DNA from: Bog-756 sp963769765
GTDB lineage: Bacteria; Actinomycetota; Acidimicrobiia; Acidimicrobiales; RAAP-2
Assembly (NCBI GenBank): GCA_963769765.1
Contig: CAVYNA010000005.1
Location: 62,001-126,000, forward strand
Length of the DNA: 64,000 nt
Direction of reading: 5' to 3'
The notes under the pieces were generated by a model. The model saw only the letters and a list, made by a program, of their open reading frames with translations, had not been told where the DNA came from and searched no databases. The position numbers were made by a program, and so were the translations under genes. Shown here piece by piece: positions 32,146 to 40,853 of the stretch. How positions within the stretch are numbered: position 1 is the first letter of the stretch; each line of letters opens with the position of its first letter.

Positions 32146-34428
32146 ATGGCGATGGCGCAAGGGCGGTTGACGCGGGTCGTGCGGATCGGGGTCGGGGCAC
32201 TGCTGGTGGTTGGCGGGCTGGTCGCCACGAGTGCGATCGCCTCCGCCACCACACCGAGCATCTCGGTGTCCTCGTCGAGTGCGCCGGCCGGCAGCCAGAT
32301 CGGAATCAGCGGCGGCGGGTGGGCCCCGTACGACGGCGTGCAGGTCCGTCTCACCAACGCATCGGGCACGTACTTGTGCTCCGTCTCCGCCAACTCGGCG
32401 GGGACGATCGTCTCACAGAACTGCACCGTGCCCACCAGCGTGCCCGACGGGAGCTACGGCTTGTACGCCCAGGACAGCGCGAGCACCCCGCTCTCGGCCA
32501 CCGCGCCGTTCACCTTGACCCCGGGGATCTTCGTCGAGAACGGGTCGACGCCAATCGCGTCGGCGAATTCGGGCCAGACGGTCAACCTCGTCGGTGTCGG
32601 CTTCGCCGCGTCGACGGCGGTGACGGCCAAGGTCAACGGCAGCGCGGTCACGCTCTCGCCGTCCACCATCACGGCTGCCAACGGAAGCTTCACGGGGACC
32701 ACGTTCACCGTACCCACGCTGACTGCCGGCGACTACCCGGTCACAGTGACCGACGGCACCCACACCGGAACGACCACCCTCGAGGTGTACGCGGCGACGC
32801 TGAGTGCACCGATCGGCGAACCTGCCGGATCGCTCCTGCCCATCAGCGGCACCGGCTGGCCGGCCCTCGACTCCATCCAGATCCGCTACTACCAGGGCAT
32901 CTCCAATCTGTACGACTGCACCGTCTACTCCGACGTGAACCAGAACATCGGAAGCCAGACGTGCAGCGTGCCGACCAGCCTTCCGGCAGGGTCCTACACG
33001 CTCACCGCGAGCGACGGGTCGGTCGTGGCGACCCTCCCGGTCACGGTGACGCCCGGCGTCGAGTTCTACCTCGCCGCGGGTCAGCCGACCGACAACGTCG
33101 CCGTCGGCGAGACCGTGAGCGTTGTCGGTTGGGGCTTCGCCGCCGGCTCGACCGTCACGGCCACCTTCAAGGGCAAGCCCCTGACCCTGACACCCGCCGT
33201 GGCCACCAGTACGAGTGGTGCCTTCGCGGCCAGCACATTCGTCGTACCGAAGGAGACGAAAGCCGGCCTCTATCCCATCAAGCTGACCGACGGCTCGAGC
33301 AACGCGGTGACCGTCAACCTCTTCGTGTACGTGGCCAAGTTGGTGGCCCCCGCTTCAGCCTCCGCCAACGCCCTGTTGTCAGTGAGCGGTACCGGCTTCC
33401 CGGCCTACGACTCACTTCAGGTCCGCCTCTACCAGGGAGCAGGAAACACGTATCTCTGCACCGTGTACACGGACGCATCGGGCACCCTCGAGTCACAGGA
33501 CTGTACGGTGCCGAACGCCCTGCCGGCCGGGATCTACACGTTGACGCTGAGCGACGGCTACGTCTCGGTCTCCAAGCCGTTCTCGATGGTCCCGAACCTG
33601 GTGATGATCGGGGCAACGGCCTCAACGGCCACGGGGAACGCCGCCGTCGGCCAGTCGGTCTCGCTCGACGGCTACGGATTCTCTGCCGGGGCGAGCCTGA
33701 AGGCGACCCTCGGCGGCGCCAGTGTCTCCCTCTCGCCAAAGGTCACCGTGGGCGGCAACGGCCAGTTCTCCGGGACGTCGTTCACCGTCCCGTCGCTCAC
33801 CGCCGGCCGTTACCCGCTGGTGGTGAAGGACGCGGCTGGTAAGTCGGCCACGGTCAGCCTGCGCGTCTTCGCGCCGACGCTCATCGCCCCGAGCTCCGTC
33901 GGCGCCGGCCAGGCAATCCAGATTTCGGGGACCGGGTTCCCCCATGGCGATTCGCTCCAGGTCCGCGTGTTCGTGGGCACGTCCAACGTCTACCTCTGCA
34001 CGATCTACTCGGACGCCGGCGGGGCGATCGAGCCCCAGGACTGCACCGCACCGTCCACCCTTCCTGCCGGGAGCAACTACACCCTGACGTTGAGCGACGG
34101 CTCGATATCGGTCAGCCAGACCGGCTTCACCATCACGCCATCGTTGGTGCTCGTGAACTCGATCGGTCAGCCGGCCGTGAATGTCGCGCCGGGGAGCACG
34201 CTCACCCTGTCCGGCTACGGCTTCGCCGCCACCTCGACCGTCGCCACAGTCAAGGTGGGCTCGACGTCGGTGACGACCACTCCTTCCTCACCTGCAATTA
34301 GCTCGAGCGGATCCTTCTCGGGCGTGACGTTCGTGGTGCCCTCGGTCGCCGCCGGGTCCTACACCGTGACCGTCACCGACAGTCACCTCCCGGTCGACAC
34401 TGGCACCGTCGTGCTCACCGTGAGCTGA
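32146..34428 (+). CDS. Secreted protein with four tandem two-module Ig/IPT-like repeats
   Basis: Exported surface or extracellular protein of 760 residues. A signal peptide (VVRIGVGALLVVGGLVATSA, then IASA/TT) is followed by four tandem units of about 181 residues. Each unit has an A module carrying a DSLQVRLYQG-like strand, a conserved Cys pair (YLCTVY ... QDCTVP) and LPAGxYTLT, and a B module with GYGFxAxS, TFxVPxLTAGxYP and xxTVSLxVxAP. The architecture resembles IPT/TIG or other Ig-like stalk repeats. No LPXTG motif or C-terminal membrane anchor is seen, so it is probably released or held non-covalently. Thr/Ser-rich composition fits glycosylation, which is inference. Confidence 0.85.
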   Translation: MAMAQGRLTRVVRIGVGALLVVGGLVATSAIASATTPSISVSSSSAPAGSQIGISGGGWAPYDGVQVRLTNASGTYLCSVSANSAGTIVSQNCTVPTSVPDGSYGLYAQDSASTPLSATAPFTLTPGIFVENGSTPIASANSGQTVNLVGVGFAASTAVTAKVNGSAVTLSPSTITAANGSFTGTTFTVPTLTAGDYPVTVTDGTHTGTTTLEVYAATLSAPIGEPAGSLLPISGTGWPALDSIQIRYYQGISNLYDCTVYSDVNQNIGSQTCSVPTSLPAGSYTLTASDGSVVATLPVTVTPGVEFYLAAGQPTDNVAVGETVSVVGWGFAAGSTVTATFKGKPLTLTPAVATSTSGAFAASTFVVPKETKAGLYPIKLTDGSSNAVTVNLFVYVAKLVAPASASANALLSVSGTGFPAYDSLQVRLYQGAGNTYLCTVYTDASGTLESQDCTVPNALPAGIYTLTLSDGYVSVSKPFSMVPNLVMIGATASTATGNAAVGQSVSLDGYGFSAGASLKATLGGASVSLSPKVTVGGNGQFSGTSFTVPSLTAGRYPLVVKDAAGKSATVSLRVFAPTLIAPSSVGAGQAIQISGTGFPHGDSLQVRVFVGTSNVYLCTIYSDAGGAIEPQDCTAPSTLPAGSNYTLTLSDGSISVSQTGFTITPSLVLVNSIGQPAVNVAPGSTLTLSGYGFAATSTVATVKVGSTSVTTTPSSPAISSSGSFSGVTFVVPSVAAGSYTVTVTDSHLPVDTGTVVLTVS

Positions 34429-34567
34429 GGGGAAAGACCACGAAAGGAGTGTCGTCACGTTGGACGTGATCGATGCCGCTCAACGGGCGAGGTTCTTGAC
34501 GACCACCGGGTAGAGATCCCGAGAGGCCTTCAACTCTGCCGATGCAGGCGGGCGGCTTCGGCGAACG

Positions 34568-35032
34568 GTGGGGTCGCGACCACCGGCGGCGATTCCCGGA
34601 GCCGTCTCCATGACGCTGCTCACCGCCGGATTGACGAGACAGAGCTTCACCGCGCCGGGCAACGTGTCACCGATCGCCGCGTTCACCAAAGCGACCTTCG
34701 ACGGATCGAAGTTCAACGGGGCGACACTGGCGACCACGAGCCCGACCGAATCGGAGATGTTCGACGGAGCAACACTTCAGGTGGCGCCCTCGGCTATCTC
34801 GGCCGGCGGCACCTTCAGCACGATCTTCAAACACGCCTCGTCGTCAGGCTCGAGAAGTCCGTCCATGTGCGGACCTCGATACGTGCTTCTGGTCGCGAAT
34901 CGGCAAGGTTCGCGACGAGGACGGATTCGGGGAGCGAATGCGCCCTTCGATATCCCATCTCCCAGATGCAGCGAGATCGACGCGGTTCAACCCCCTCCAC
35001 ACTGCAAGAGAGGGTGCGGCAACAGAGGGTGA
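34568..35032 (+). CDS. Short ORF with pentapeptide-like stretch (possible remnant)
   Basis: Open frame of 154 codons starting GTG 34568. Residues 39-54 and 65-70 have hydrophobic residues exactly every fifth position (AFTKATFDGSKFNGATL and MFDGATL), the signature of pentapeptide-repeat proteins. The rest is unlike any family and becomes Arg-rich at the end, suggesting read-through of non-coding DNA. A minus-strand frame over 34480-34737 competes with it. It may be a decayed fragment of a longer exported protein, or chance. Confidence 0.25.
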   Translation: MGSRPPAAIPGAVSMTLLTAGLTRQSFTAPGNVSPIAAFTKATFDGSKFNGATLATTSPTESEMFDGATLQVAPSAISAGGTFSTIFKHASSSGSRSPSMCGPRYVLLVANRQGSRRGRIRGANAPFDIPSPRCSEIDAVQPPPHCKRGCGNRG

Positions 35033-35114
35033 CACAATTTGGCACCCCTACTGCCTACGATTGGTGTTCGCCGACGCCGGGGCTCACCAGGAGCCGTGAC
35101 CTCGGACCGACCCC

Positions 35115-36575
35115 ATGCCGACCGACCAACCCCACTCCGCGCTGGCCCTGGCACCCATCGGGCGCACGGCTGCCGCGCAGCTCGAGGCGATGCAGGCGCC
35201 GATGGACGCCGTGCCCGACGGCGTCCTCATCGTCGATCGGCTCGGGGCCGTCCGCTTCGCCAACCGACGGATCGAGTGGCTCACCGGGTACCCGCGGTCG
35301 GATCTCATCGGTGCCCCGGTCGAGCTCATCGTCCCCGAAGGGATCCGCGACCGGCACGCCGCATGGCGGGACCGATTCGCGGCCGCGCCCGACGTCCGGC
35401 CGATGGGTGCCGGCCTCCTGATCGAGCTCCGGCACGCCGACGGCAGCCTCGTACCAGTCGACGTGCAGCTCGGTCCGATCGAGATCGGCCGCGATCGACT
35501 CGTCCTGGCCGCCGTTCGGGACATGCGCGCGCGGATCGAAGCCGAGGAGAACCTGCGCGACAGCGAGGAGCGCTACCGCGAGCTGGTCGAGCTCGCGCCG
35601 GTCATGGTGTCCACGGTCTCGCCGAACGGCGTCGTGACCTCACTCAACCGCGCCTTCGAGTTGATGACGGGTCTGCAACGTGACGAGTGGATCGGCAAGC
35701 ACTTCGCTCAGCTCCTCCATCCCGAAGACATCGCCTCCGCGGCGATCCACCTGCAGCAGACGGTCGGAGGCCAACCCTTCGAAGGTGGAGAGGTCCGCAT
35801 CCGGACCGCGACTGGGTCCTACCGCATCGTCGAGACCGTCACAGTTCCCCACCGCAGTGGTGGCGAGATCGTCGGAGCGCTCTCGGTGACCCACGACGTG
35901 ACCGACGTGAGGAAGGCCGAGTCGAGCCTCCGTCGGAGCGAAGCGCGGTTTCGCACGGTCTTCTCGGGCAGCCCGCTGCCGATGGTGTTCGTCGATCTCG
36001 ACCAACGCTTGATGGAAGGGAACGATGCGATGTGCGAGCTTCTCGGCACGACGGGTGCGGGGTTGTGCGGGGTGGCCTTGGCTTCGGTCACGTCACCAGA
36101 AGACCGTTCTGTCGCGACCGAACGTTTCGCCGAGCTCGTCTCCGGTGCGGTGCCGAGCTACCGACTCGAGCAACGATTCGTCACGAGCGCGGGCGCCACG
36201 GTCATCGGTCGGGTCTCTGCCTCCCTCGTCGCGGACGACCACGACCAACCCCTCCACGCCGTCCTCGTCATCGAGGACCTGACCGACCAGCGCGCGGTCG
36301 ACCAGGAGCACGCACTCCGTGCGGCCGCTGCCCGTGCCACCCTCTCTGCACTGACCGCGAGGGAGCTGGAGGTCCTCGCGGCCGTCGGCACCGGCCAGAC
36401 CGCCAGGCAGGTCGCCGAACAGTTGGTGGTGTCCGTGCGGACCGTGGAGTCGCACGTGGCGACGGCTTACAAGAAGCTCGGCGTTCGTACCAAGGTCGAT
36501 GCGATCGAGCGGTACGAACAGCTCAGGGCCGCAGTCGACGCGCACTCCGCCGGGACGGTGCTCGCCGAGCACTGA
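35115..36575 (+). CDS. PAS-PAS-PAS LuxR-type transcriptional regulator
   Basis: Cytosolic sensor-regulator of 486 residues. Three PAS domains (about 25-135, 145-265 and 275-390) are followed directly by a LuxR/GerE HTH (about 400-465: LTARELEVLAAVGTGQTARQ then VRTVESHVATAYKKLGV). PAS landmarks include WLTGYPRSDLIGAP, LMTGLQRDEWIGKHF and AVRDMRARIEAEENLRDSEE as a linker. There is no receiver, kinase or membrane domain, so it would act as a one-component sensor, perhaps binding heme, flavin or a small ligand. It lies upstream of, and in the same direction as, two small exported proteins that it may control. Confidence 0.85.
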   Translation: MPTDQPHSALALAPIGRTAAAQLEAMQAPMDAVPDGVLIVDRLGAVRFANRRIEWLTGYPRSDLIGAPVELIVPEGIRDRHAAWRDRFAAAPDVRPMGAGLLIELRHADGSLVPVDVQLGPIEIGRDRLVLAAVRDMRARIEAEENLRDSEERYRELVELAPVMVSTVSPNGVVTSLNRAFELMTGLQRDEWIGKHFAQLLHPEDIASAAIHLQQTVGGQPFEGGEVRIRTATGSYRIVETVTVPHRSGGEIVGALSVTHDVTDVRKAESSLRRSEARFRTVFSGSPLPMVFVDLDQRLMEGNDAMCELLGTTGAGLCGVALASVTSPEDRSVATERFAELVSGAVPSYRLEQRFVTSAGATVIGRVSASLVADDHDQPLHAVLVIEDLTDQRAVDQEHALRAAAARATLSALTARELEVLAAVGTGQTARQVAEQLVVSVRTVESHVATAYKKLGVRTKVDAIERYEQLRAAVDAHSAGTVLAEH

Positions 36576-36798
36576 CACTGCCGGCACCGCATCGCCGGCG
36601 GCCGGCGGCAGGCGGCTCGGACCGTTCCGCTGGCGCGTCCCATCGCACCTACCGTGCCGAGTTCCGTACACCTACGGAGACGATTCAGTACCCCCGGGGC
36701 TCAAGGGCGGGTCGGTGACACCCGACGCACTGAGAGGTCGTGACAACGGCGCTTGACGCCAGCACGTCGAATCGATGCCCGAGCACAAGGAGCCAATC

Positions 36799-37419
36799 AT
36801 GCAGGTGAACCAGAAACGCCAGAGACGTTGGAAGGCCATCTCGGCCGCGCTTGGCATCCTGTTGACCGGAACGGCGACGTATGCCGCGACCAACTGGGTC
36901 ATCGGACTCGGTGCCGGTTCCTCAGGCGAGGCACAGTCGGCCGCCGTTTCGAACCTGACCATCACGGCGGTCGCTTCACCATCGGCAACGAACCAGCTCT
37001 TCCCCGGTGGGACCGGTGACGTCGTCGTGACCATCTCCAATCCCAACCCCTATCCCGTGGCCATCACCTCGGTTGAGCTGCCGACGAGCTCCACCTACGC
37101 GACCGGCTACACCACGAGCGCCCTCACGACGACGCAGGCTGGTTGCCTGGCCGCGACACCGAGCGACGTCGTCTGGAACTTCTCGACGGGGACGTCCGGG
37201 AGCTCGCACACGCTCACCTCGACCCTGACGGTCGCCGCCAGCGGCCAGGCGAACAACCCGCTCACCGTGACATTGACCAACGACGCCAGCATGACCACCG
37301 CTGCACCGGCAGCGTGTGCGACCACCTACTTCTCGATGCCCTCCCTCACCGGCGTCACCGCCACCGGTGGTCCGGGCACCGCGACGACGAGCCCGGCCAC
37401 CGACGGCTGGACCGCCTGA
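36799..37419 (+). CDS. Small exported protein, function unknown
   Basis: Protein of 206 residues. A positively charged start (QKRQRRWK) and hydrophobic core (AISAALGILLTGTATYA) form a signal sequence similar to those of SipW-type exported proteins. The mature part is Thr/Ser/Ala-rich, beta-type, with NPNPYPVAITSVELP (an NPxxxPV-like beta motif) and two Cys (AGCLAAT; AACATTY) that could pair. ATG 36799 has AGGAG 6 bp upstream. It is not assigned to a named family. It probably forms part of an extracellular structure with its neighbour at 37472. Confidence 0.72.
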   Translation: MQVNQKRQRRWKAISAALGILLTGTATYAATNWVIGLGAGSSGEAQSAAVSNLTITAVASPSATNQLFPGGTGDVVVTISNPNPYPVAITSVELPTSSTYATGYTTSALTTTQAGCLAATPSDVVWNFSTGTSGSSHTLTSTLTVAASGQANNPLTVTLTNDASMTTAAPAACATTYFSMPSLTGVTATGGPGTATTSPATDGWTA

Positions 37420-37471
37420 CGGTCCGGTCATCGGAGCGAAGGGACAACGGCTCCGGGGGTGCGGATGCGCG

Positions 37472-37930
37472 ATGAAGACTGTCCGACGCATCTGCACCCT
37501 CTGGGCCGCCGTGCTCATCGGTTCGTGCATGCACGCCGGGACCGCGTGGTCCGCGACGTCGTGGGCGCTCACCGTCCGTACCGCGAGCTCAGGGGAGACC
37601 TACGCACAATCGCTGCCGGTCGCACCGACCGGAATCACCGCGACCTGCGCTGCACCGACCACGTCGAAGACGATCAGGGTCGGATGGACCGCGGCGATCC
37701 ACGCCACCTCCTACACGATCTACCGGGCGACCACCTCGGCGAACGGCACCTACACACAGGTCGCGACCGGCATCTCCGGGACCTCGTGGACGAGTGGTTC
37801 GCTCACCAGCGCGACCAACTACTGGTACGAGGTGGTGACGAAGGTCGGGAGCAACTGGATCAGCGTGCGCTCCGCGGCATCGGCCGAGAGCACGATCAAC
37901 GCCACCTCGCCCTTCTGCATCCAGCCGTGA
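37472..37930 (+). CDS. Small exported fibronectin-III-like protein
   Basis: Protein of 152 residues with a signal peptide (RRICTLWAAVLIGSCMHAGT, ending AWSA). It is followed by one domain with fibronectin type III character (IRVGWTAAIHATSYTIYRAT and TNYWYEVVTKV). Two Cys (ATCAAPT; SPFCIQP) could close the domain. No anchor is seen. It follows the exported protein at 36799 by 52 bp in the same direction, so they may be co-transcribed. Its stop lies 4 bp from the converging GNAT gene. Confidence 0.72.
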   Translation: MKTVRRICTLWAAVLIGSCMHAGTAWSATSWALTVRTASSGETYAQSLPVAPTGITATCAAPTTSKTIRVGWTAAIHATSYTIYRATTSANGTYTQVATGISGTSWTSGSLTSATNYWYEVVTKVGSNWISVRSAASAESTINATSPFCIQP

Positions 37931-37934
37931 GCCG

Positions 37935-38240
37935 TCACGGACCGCCTCCGTCCACGTCGATCTCGACGCCGGAACGCGCATCCGGATTGCGGCGCAACCA
38001 CCGCCGGGCGAACGGGCAGACCGGCACGACCGTGAGCCCGTCACGCCGAGCACGCTCGACGGCCGCCTCGACGAGTCGGCCACCCAGGCCCTGCCCGCCG
38101 AGCTCCTCGGAAACCCCGGTGTGCACGAGGACGAGCCGGTCGCCGTCCACCTGGTAGACGAGCTCCGCGAGGTGGCCGTCACGTTCGAGCTCGAACCGGC
38201 TTGCCGCGACGTTGTCGACGATGTCCGCGAGGCCGTCCAT
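37935..38240 (-). CDS. GNAT family N-acetyltransferase (small)
   Basis: Protein of 101 residues resembling the minimal YjdJ-type GNAT group (COG2388). LVLVHTGVSEELGGQGLGGR carries the acetyl-CoA pyrophosphate-binding loop (GGQGLGGR), and VVPVCPFARRWLRRNP is the typical C-terminal motif. The acceptor substrate is unknown. Start ATG 38240. Confidence 0.85.
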   Translation of the reverse strand: MDGLADIVDNVAASRFELERDGHLAELVYQVDGDRLVLVHTGVSEELGGQGLGGRLVEAAVERARRDGLTVVPVCPFARRWLRRNPDARSGVEIDVDGGGP

Positions 38241-38331
38241 CCACTCCTCCGACCGGTTGGCGGGCGCCCTCCGGCGGCGTCCGATCCGGTTTGATGCTAA
38301 TCAGAGGGGCGGAGAGGTCGGGGATCGTCGG

Positions 38332-39936
38332 GTGGAGACGCCCAGAGGGATCGGCGCACGGGTGGACGACCGGAGCCACGCCGGAGACGGTGACCAGGCG
38401 CACCACGGGGCGACGCCGCCGGCACCGCCCGTCGCGAACGGAACCTACGTCCGAGCCGGTACCGCGCGCGGGAGGTGGGTCATCGCTGCCACGGTGCTCG
38501 GCTCCGGCATGGCTGCCATCGACGCCACGGTCGTCGGGATCGCGCTGCCGACGATCGGACGCGAGTTCCACGCCACGATGGGAGCGCTCACGTGGGTGGT
38601 GACGGGGTACACCCTCTCGCTCGCCGCCCTGCTCCTGCTCGGCGGTTCGCTTGGTGACCGCTACGGTCACCGCCGCATCTTCTGCACGGGGGTCGTCTGG
38701 TTCGCGCTCGCCTCGGCGGCGTGCGCGCTCGCCGTCGGACCCGTCATGTTGATCGTGACCAGGGTGCTCCAGGGTGCCGGCGCCGCCCTCCTCACCCCCG
38801 GGAGCCTCGCCATCATCCAGACGTCATTCGACCCGGAGGACCGTGGTCGCGCGATCGGGGCCTGGTCGGGACTCGGCGGTGTGGCAAACGCGGCCGGACC
38901 GCTGCTCGGCGGCTACCTGATCGCGGCAGCGTCATGGCGGTGGATCTTCCTCATCAACCTCCCACTCGGCGTCGTGGTCCTCGCCGTCTCATTCCGCCAC
39001 GTTCCCGAGTCACGCGATCCGGACGCGAGCGGGTCGGTCGACCTGCGCGGTGCGACCCTTGCGGTCATCGCCCTGGCGGCCGTGACCTACGGTCTCATCG
39101 AAGGTCCGACCCGTGGATGGGCAAGCCCGGCCGTGCCCGCCGCGTTGGCCATCGGCATCGCCGCGGCCGGCGCCTTCCTCGTCGTCGAGCACCGGAGTGC
39201 CGCACCGATGCTGCCGCTCGCGATGTTCCGCGTCCGCCAGTTCACCGTCACCAATGCGGTGACCTTCGTCGTCTACGCGGCGTTGGGAGGCGCGCTCTTC
39301 CTGCTTCCCATCGAGCTCCAGGTGGCCGGCGGCTACACCCCGCTCGCTTCCGGTGTCGCCCTGCTGCCTCTCACGGTGGTGATGCTCGCGCTGTCGGGTC
39401 GGTCGGGAGGCCTGGCGGCGCGGATCGGACCGCGGCTGCAGATGGGCGTCGGCCCGGTGGTGGTGGGAGTCGGGCTCGGCCTGCTCACCCGGGTCGCCTC
39501 GGACCCCTCCTACCTCACCGGGGTCCTGCCGGCCGTTCTCGTCTTCGGGCTCGGCCTGGCGACGACGGTCGCTCCGCTCACGACGACCGCGCTCGGCGCG
39601 GTGCCCGACGAGCACTCCGGACTCGCCTCCGCGGTCAACAACACCGTGGCCCGGGTCGGCGGGCTGCTCGCGGTGGCGGTCCTGCCCGCGGTCGCCGGCA
39701 TCAGCGGGACGGCGTACCTCGAACCGGCCCGCCTCTCTGCCGGGTTCCGGACGGCGGTGGGCATCGCCGCCATGCTCTGCGTCTTCGCCGGGGTGCTCGC
39801 CGCCGTCGGGATCCGAAATCCCGACCGGCGGACGACGACCGAGCCGGTCCCGACCGAGGAGGTCGCGCCGACACGCTGTCTCTCGTGTGCACTCGACGCC
39901 ACGCCGCTGGCGACCGGAGATCCGCAGCCGGTCTGA
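38332..39936 (+). CDS. MFS transporter, DHA2 (EmrB/QacA-like) family
   Basis: Proton-driven exporter of about 534 residues with 14 predicted membrane segments. The first helix (VIAATVLGSGMAAIDATVVG) carries the D-x-T-V-V motif of DHA2 drug exporters. Motif A is GGSLGDRYGHRR and motif C lies in VLQGAGAALLTPGSLAII and SGLGGVANAAGPLLGG. The C-terminal tail is hydrophilic. Start is uncertain: GTG 38332 or GTG 38362. It converges with the TetR-like gene at 39968, 31 bp away; such regulators often control adjacent exporters. Substrate unknown. Confidence 0.88.
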   Translation: METPRGIGARVDDRSHAGDGDQAHHGATPPAPPVANGTYVRAGTARGRWVIAATVLGSGMAAIDATVVGIALPTIGREFHATMGALTWVVTGYTLSLAALLLLGGSLGDRYGHRRIFCTGVVWFALASAACALAVGPVMLIVTRVLQGAGAALLTPGSLAIIQTSFDPEDRGRAIGAWSGLGGVANAAGPLLGGYLIAAASWRWIFLINLPLGVVVLAVSFRHVPESRDPDASGSVDLRGATLAVIALAAVTYGLIEGPTRGWASPAVPAALAIGIAAAGAFLVVEHRSAAPMLPLAMFRVRQFTVTNAVTFVVYAALGGALFLLPIELQVAGGYTPLASGVALLPLTVVMLALSGRSGGLAARIGPRLQMGVGPVVVGVGLGLLTRVASDPSYLTGVLPAVLVFGLGLATTVAPLTTTALGAVPDEHSGLASAVNNTVARVGGLLAVAVLPAVAGISGTAYLEPARLSAGFRTAVGIAAMLCVFAGVLAAVGIRNPDRRTTTEPVPTEEVAPTRCLSCALDATPLATGDPQPV

Positions 39937-39967
39937 GCGGACCGTGCGGTCACCGCTTTCCGAGTGG

Positions 39968-40747
39968 TCAGACACTCGAATCGACGAAGGCGGGATCGGG
40001 CTCGAAGTAGCGGTGTACGAGTGCCTCCAGGCCAACCGCGAACATGGTCCACTCCTGCAGCTCGCCGCCGCGGCCGGTCGGCAACTTGGTCAACTCCGAG
40101 GACCCGGTGATGCGCCGGCGGAGCGAGGACCCCTCGGAGAGAGCCGTCACCGCCCGGGTGAACTCCGCCACCGTCCAGGGCTCACGGATGCGCAGCCCGA
40201 GCAGGTCGGCGAAGCCACGGTAGGTCTCCTCCCAGAAGCGGTCGACCTCGCGGTACCCCTCATCCAGTGCCGTTTGCATCCGCTCCCGTCGGTCGGAATC
40301 GGCCATCGAGAAGGCGACCGCGACGACGTTGATCCACAGCGACCAGTTCATCGAGATCGCGAGCGCTTCAACTTGCGCGGCGCCCCCGACACGGCAGATC
40401 TCGCGCAACGCCGCCTCGCGGGCCGCTGCCGTCGAGAGATCGATCTCCGCGATGACACCGGCGACTGCGTCGACGGTGAGGCCCGCCTCCGGGCGACCGA
40501 CGTCGCGGGCGATGGCGACGAGCACGTCGGCCTGGAAGTCAGCCTGGTTGTCCCAGATCCTCCGGATCACCGACGCGTTGGTCACGCGGACACCCTTGTC
40601 CCGCGCGACCCGTTCGAAGACCCGTTTGAAGGTCAGGTTGCTGGTGCCGGTCTCGAGGCCCTCGTCGTTGAGGATCTCGCGGCCTGCAGCGAGGAGAATC
40701 GCCCGGAGCTCGTCCCGGGTGTGCTTCGTCTTCGGTTGCTTCGTCAT
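39968..40747 (-). CDS. TetR-like transcriptional regulator
   Basis: Protein of 259 residues. A basic N-terminal segment (KQPKTKHTRDELRAILLAAG) leads into an HTH (LTFKRVFERVARDKGVRVTN, then ASVIRRIWDNQADFQADVL) of TetR type, although the turn is longer than usual. The C-terminal ligand-binding region is all helical (SMNWSLWINVVAVAF; YRGFADLLGLRIREP). It could regulate the MFS exporter at 38332. Start at ATG 40747. Confidence 0.72.
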   Translation of the reverse strand: MTKQPKTKHTRDELRAILLAAGREILNDEGLETGTSNLTFKRVFERVARDKGVRVTNASVIRRIWDNQADFQADVLVAIARDVGRPEAGLTVDAVAGVIAEIDLSTAAAREAALREICRVGGAAQVEALAISMNWSLWINVVAVAFSMADSDRRERMQTALDEGYREVDRFWEETYRGFADLLGLRIREPWTVAEFTRAVTALSEGSSLRRRITGSSELTKLPTGRGGELQEWTMFAVGLEALVHRYFEPDPAFVDSSV

Positions 40748-40853
40748 CTCGACCGCTCGCGGGCCGCACGTGTGCGGCGGGCGCGACCGGAGCACCTCCG
40801 CGTCCCATCATGGGGTGGCGGACCACGGGTGGTCGAATCCGCAGGCCGACGGC

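Noticed and set aside
31746..32435. Minus-strand open frame over tRNA-Gly and the start of the repeat protein
   Set aside because: Overlaps a tRNA and a clear signal peptide gene on the other strand; no motif.
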